Positions 61,059-64,000 of a DNA stretch of 64,000 nucleotides are shown piece by piece. Within the stretch, counting starts at the first letter, position 1; each line of letters starts with the position of its first letter. The DNA lies in contig SUWG01000005.1 of the NCBI GenBank assembly GCA_015061625.1, positions 1 to 64,000 of the forward strand. Direction: 5' to 3'. Below the pieces are notes generated by a model. The model had not been told where the DNA came from and searched no databases. It was given only the letters and a program-made list of their open reading frames with translations. This DNA comes from Lentisphaerota bacterium. GTDB lineage: Bacteria; Verrucomicrobiota; Lentisphaeria; Victivallales; Victivallaceae. The translations under genes were made by a program, and so were the position numbers.

Positions 61059-62180
61059 TTATTTCCCCTTGAATTCTTGCAAATGTTGATAATACAGCGG
61101 CATATTTTCGGCGATCAATGCCCGCAACTCTCTTTCGTTGGCTTCCACATCGTCAACCGTTCTGATCCGGCGGTAATCTTTAGCGAGGCACTCCAGCAAT
61201 CTTCTTGCCGCCACATTGCTGAAGTGCTGGACATCGGAAAAATAGTCATGGTGGCAGACGAATTCCCTTGCCGCCTGAAAATCGTACAACCGGACATTGC
61301 TCCGTTTCAGCAGTTCTTTCATCACCATCGTCCGCTGGCGGATGAGGGCGTCGGCTTCCCCGAAGTGTTCACTCTGGCAATAGGTGTAGATGTGATACGG
61401 CGGCAGATAGACGATGAATTCGATCTCCGGGTGTTCATCAAACATCGGCAGCAGATGGTTGTAAAGGTTATCCAGATGCGCCTGCGGGTCGTACGGGGTC
61501 ATGGTGTGGTGGACTTTGTCGTTGTGGATGGCATCTTCCATCACCGCCGCCAGGCCGTAAGGTTTGCCGTCATATTCCGTGGCAAACATCCGGTTGCGGT
61601 CGGATTGGTGCGGCCGCTGGCGTTTGGGACTGGTCTTGCGTTTGATCAGATAGATCATGCTGGAAAAGGTCTGCCGGGAAAAGAGATAACGGTAATCCTG
61701 CGCATGATCGCTCCGGTACATATATTCAAACTCTTTCCAGTGCGGAACGGTCTTATTCAAAGGGTAGATATCCAGTGACAGCACCACTTGGGTAAGTTTT
61801 TCCCCTTTGGCGGCAACTGCCACGTCGAAAAACTTTTTCAAGTCGATCATGGTACCGCCGGAGGCCGCCAGTTTCACCGAGCGGCAGCCGAATGTCTGGT
61901 CGATATCGGCGATGAAAAAGTTTCTGGTCATGGATGTTCCCAGCATCAGCAGATCGTAATCTTCCCGCTGCAGGATCGAGGGTGCCGTAGCATAAACTTC
62001 GTAATACACCTTGTCGTAGAACCACGGTTCATGATAGCGGTAATGCGGATCGACCACGACCGCCAGCAGTGCCGATCCGGCAATGATCCCCAGCGATACT
62101 GAAATGACCAGTATGCTCCATTTGCCGTAATTGATTTCGGCCCGGATCACCTTTTGCAGAAATTTGCGTATTTTATCCAT
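61059..62180 (-). CDS. AlgX/DltD-like periplasmic acetylation partner (SGNH-type)
   Basis: 373 residues. One N-terminal membrane helix (about 20-42; SILVISVSLGIIAGSALLAVVV) anchors a periplasmic domain with an SGNH-type core: YDLLMLGTSMTRNFFIAD carries the nucleophile Ser in a GxSMT context, and CHHDYFSDVQHFSN carries the probable Asp-His pair. Its order next to the MBOAT gene (3 bp) and length match the second protein of alginate/teichoic acid-type acetylation pairs. GGTGATCT precedes ATG 62180, so this is the first gene of the pair. Confidence 0.85.
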   Translation of the reverse strand: MDKIRKFLQKVIRAEINYGKWSILVISVSLGIIAGSALLAVVVDPHYRYHEPWFYDKVYYEVYATAPSILQREDYDLLMLGTSMTRNFFIADIDQTFGCRSVKLAASGGTMIDLKKFFDVAVAAKGEKLTQVVLSLDIYPLNKTVPHWKEFEYMYRSDHAQDYRYLFSRQTFSSMIYLIKRKTSPKRQRPHQSDRNRMFATEYDGKPYGLAAVMEDAIHNDKVHHTMTPYDPQAHLDNLYNHLLPMFDEHPEIEFIVYLPPYHIYTYCQSEHFGEADALIRQRTMVMKELLKRSNVRLYDFQAAREFVCHHDYFSDVQHFSNVAARRLLECLAKDYRRIRTVDDVEANERELRALIAENMPLYYQHLQEFKGK

Positions 62181-62263
62181 AGATCACCTTTTTTTCAGAC
62201 ATTTTCATACTATACTGCCAAAACTGCTTTTATTCAACATGATAAGTGTTTTTTAAATAATAA

Positions 62264-62277
62264 TGTTAATTTTAACA
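62264..62277. promoter_or_regulatory. TGTTAA-TT-TTAACA palindrome-like site
   Basis: Six-base arms TGTTAA/TTAACA, resembling the palindrome at 53834. It lies upstream of the -35 box of the 62357 gene and 84 bp before the divergent SGNH gene, so which gene it controls is unclear. Confidence 0.45.
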
Positions 62278-62288
62278 CGGTTCGGCGG

Positions 62289-62316
62289 TTGATTTTTCCA
62301 TTTCCGGCTGTATATT
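62289..62316 (+). promoter_or_regulatory. Predicted promoter for the 62357 gene
   Basis: TTGATT (62289-62294), 16 bp, TATATT (62311-62316); GAGG precedes the ATG. Confidence 0.6.
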
Positions 62317-62356
62317 AATTCCGTAAACAGCAAAACAATTATGCATGAGGTTTTAT

Positions 62357-64000
62357 ATGTTGCAGATCGAGCGCAGTTACGGATTCCGGAAACGGATAGA
62401 TGCAGTTCACCATGAAAAAATGAATGATTCGGATTTGCCGTGTCAGGATAATGAGATCGCCCTCGGCCGCAACTGGTGCATCGTGCTGGATGAAAAAGCC
62501 CCGGAACCGGTCAGAAGAACCGCTTATGATCTGGCGGATTACTTCAAAACTTCCATGGGGTTGAATCTCCATATCGAATCGGCCGGCGATACGGCGGTAA
62601 CTTTTACCATCGATCCGCAGTGCGGTTTGCCTCAAGGTGCATTTATTTTACAGGTTTCGGAAAACCGGGTGAATATTTCCGCCGCTGATGCCGGTGGTAT
62701 CCGCCGGGGCGGAGTCTATATCGAAGACCTCTGCAATCTGCGCGGCGCACCGATTCTGCCTTTGGGCGACGTGCGCCGGGAAAAACTTATTACTCCGCGC
62801 ATTCTTCACTCCGGCTGGGGCATTGAATTATTCCCCGATTCCCATCTCAACGCCATGATGCACGCCGGATTTGATGCCGTGGCGGTCTTCTGCAAAGGCC
62901 CCAACGAAACCAATGTCGGCACTCTGGATTTCAACGATCTTATCGACCGGGCGGCAAATTACGATATACAGGTTTTTCTTTATGCCTATCTGCCCAGTTT
63001 CAAACATCCGGATGATGATGATGCTGTGGAATTTTTTGAAAAAGTCTACACTGAACTTCTGCTCAACTATCCCGGTGTCGCCGGAGTGATGCTGGTCGGT
63101 GAAAGTGCCGTATTCCCCAGCAAAGACCCGGCGACCAGCGGCAAACATTACAACGATGCGATCATTGACGGTATTCCGGATGTATTGCCGTGTCCGGGGT
63201 GGTGGCCATGCAGTGATTATCCGGCATTTCTGATCCGGGTGCGCGATGCGGTGCGCAAGGCGATCCCCCATGCCAAAATCATTTTCAACACCTACAACTG
63301 GGGGTGGACGGAACTGGAGTTGCGGAAAAAATTTCTGGAAAATCTCCCGGAAGGCATCACCATTCAGGTCACTTACGACATCTTTGCCGAAAGGCGTCTT
63401 TTCGGTCAGTTGAGCCGGGTGATGGATTATTCCATTGCGGCGGACAAGCCCGGATATTATTTTGAAAGCGAGTGTCAGGAAGCCGCCAAACTTGGCATTC
63501 CTCTGCTTTCCACCGCCAACAGTGCCGGAACCACCTGGGATATCGGGGTCGCCCCTTATATCCCGGTGCCGCAAAGGTGGATAACCCGTTTCAAAGAACT
63601 TGACCGTTACCGCCGGGAGTGCAATCTTTCGGCATTTTACGACTGCCACCATTACGGCTGGTTCCCCTCGGTGATCACAGAATTGGGTAAAGCGTATTTC
63701 AACTCTCCGCAGTGCGATTTGGATGAATTGCTGAAAATTCTGGCTCGCCGGATGGCGGGCAACGGGGCGGAATCTTTGCTGGCGGCATGGCAGAAGTGGA
63801 GCGATGCATTCGGATTTCTGCCGATAACCAATGAAGATCAATACGGCCCGTTGCGCGTGGGGGCGGCATATCCCCTTATTTTCCAGCCGAATATCACCCG
63901 CACCATGAGCAGCAAAGAGATCTCCTTTCCCGCCGATCCCAAAGCGCATTTCGGCGGCAGTATCGTCAAAACGCTTTATCAGCCATACGAGAACATCAAC
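62357..64000 (+). CDS. TIM-barrel glycosidase-like protein (partial, runs off the end)
   Basis: 548 residues are readable with no stop before the window edge. The N-terminal part (about 35-130) resembles the mixed alpha/beta domain that precedes the barrel in GH20/GH67-type enzymes (RRTAYDLADYFKTSMGLNLHIE). The barrel follows (about 135-430; HSGWGIELFPDSHLNAMMHAGFDAVAVF, GVMLVGESAVF, FNTYNWGWTE, DYSIAADKPGYYFESECQEAAK); a Glu in VGESAVF or FESEC could be catalytic. No signal peptide. The family is not certain; alpha-glucuronidase- or hexosaminidase-type activities are possible. ATG 62357 has GAGG upstream and its own promoter. Confidence 0.7.
   Translation, partial: MLQIERSYGFRKRIDAVHHEKMNDSDLPCQDNEIALGRNWCIVLDEKAPEPVRRTAYDLADYFKTSMGLNLHIESAGDTAVTFTIDPQCGLPQGAFILQVSENRVNISAADAGGIRRGGVYIEDLCNLRGAPILPLGDVRREKLITPRILHSGWGIELFPDSHLNAMMHAGFDAVAVFCKGPNETNVGTLDFNDLIDRAANYDIQVFLYAYLPSFKHPDDDDAVEFFEKVYTELLLNYPGVAGVMLVGESAVFPSKDPATSGKHYNDAIIDGIPDVLPCPGWWPCSDYPAFLIRVRDAVRKAIPHAKIIFNTYNWGWTELELRKKFLENLPEGITIQVTYDIFAERRLFGQLSRVMDYSIAADKPGYYFESECQEAAKLGIPLLSTANSAGTTWDIGVAPYIPVPQRWITRFKELDRYRRECNLSAFYDCHHYGWFPSVITELGKAYFNSPQCDLDELLKILARRMAGNGAESLLAAWQKWSDAFGFLPITNEDQYGPLRVGAAYPLIFQPNITRTMSSKEISFPADPKAHFGGSIVKTLYQPYENIN

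Noticed and set aside
1-64000. tRNA, rRNA and known riboswitches
   Set aside because: Reading both strands by eye I saw no cloverleaf with conserved TTCGAA-type arms and no recognisable rRNA or riboswitch core. A tRNAscan-SE or Infernal run would settle it.

Overview
The window looks like a chromosomal piece of a Lentisphaerota (Victivallis-like) gut bacterium. This is an inference from gene content: five loci encode prepilin-type proteins with the [29 protein letters not shown]-terminus and related C-terminal domains, there is a Ser/Thr kinase fused to sulfatase-modifying and lectin-like domains, an ECF-like sigma factor, and an unusual density of glycoside hydrolases with local LacI, GntR and AraC regulators. 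I saw no rRNA, tRNA, CRISPR array, transposase or integrase.

Layout. 438-3665 (minus): four paralogues share an N-terminal CPHC/CPEC zinc ribbon but carry different C-terminal domains; a fifth lies at 51780. 3879-8692: kinase/FGE/lectin receptor, sigma factor, MATE exporter. 9035-13038: prepilin followed by a large secreted glycosidase-like protein. 14296-22779: GH29, GH43, GH5-like, MATE, GH2. 22929-25802: a secreted protein made of two copies of an unrecognised beta domain, two prepilins, then a wrecked third prepilin (25928). 27183-38135: a long same-strand run of two secreted propeller proteins carrying the same beta domain, two M14-like proteins, an intact and a degenerate amidohydrolase, and a DegT aminotransferase. 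38851-41860: epimerase-like protein, DapA/NanA-like lyase and AraC regulator. 41939-45370: GH78 rhamnosidase and GntR regulator behind matching promoter/operator sites. 45403-50120: prepilin, secreted TIM-barrel protein, GH42-like protein. 50150-56876: SIS protein, LacI regulator and the divergent deacetylase/M24 operon. 57454-62180: lipoproteins, flavin reductase-like protein, MBOAT acyltransferase pair. 62357-64000: a glycosidase-like gene running off the end.

Two non-coding signals stand out. First, every prepilin gene starts with two overlapping inverted repeats inside codons 3-16; between genes the arms change in compensating pairs while the amino acids change, so pairing of the nucleic acid appears to be what is kept. 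Second, the intergenic islands at 1-437, 13192-14165, 26024-27070, 38163-38752, 56875-57320 and 58660-58990 are mosaics of a few structured repeat modules. The main one is a ~124-bp near-complete hairpin (family A here) with compensating changes in several stems, two half copies broken close to the hairpin tip, and flanking 10-bp-period arrays. One island has replaced most of a prepilin gene through a shared 10-bp word.

Physiologically the region reads as plant or host glycan foraging (fucose, rhamnose, galactose, arabinose/xylose-type linkages), with substrate-specific regulators next to their enzymes, secreted hydrolases next to pseudopilins, and surface-polysaccharide acylation.
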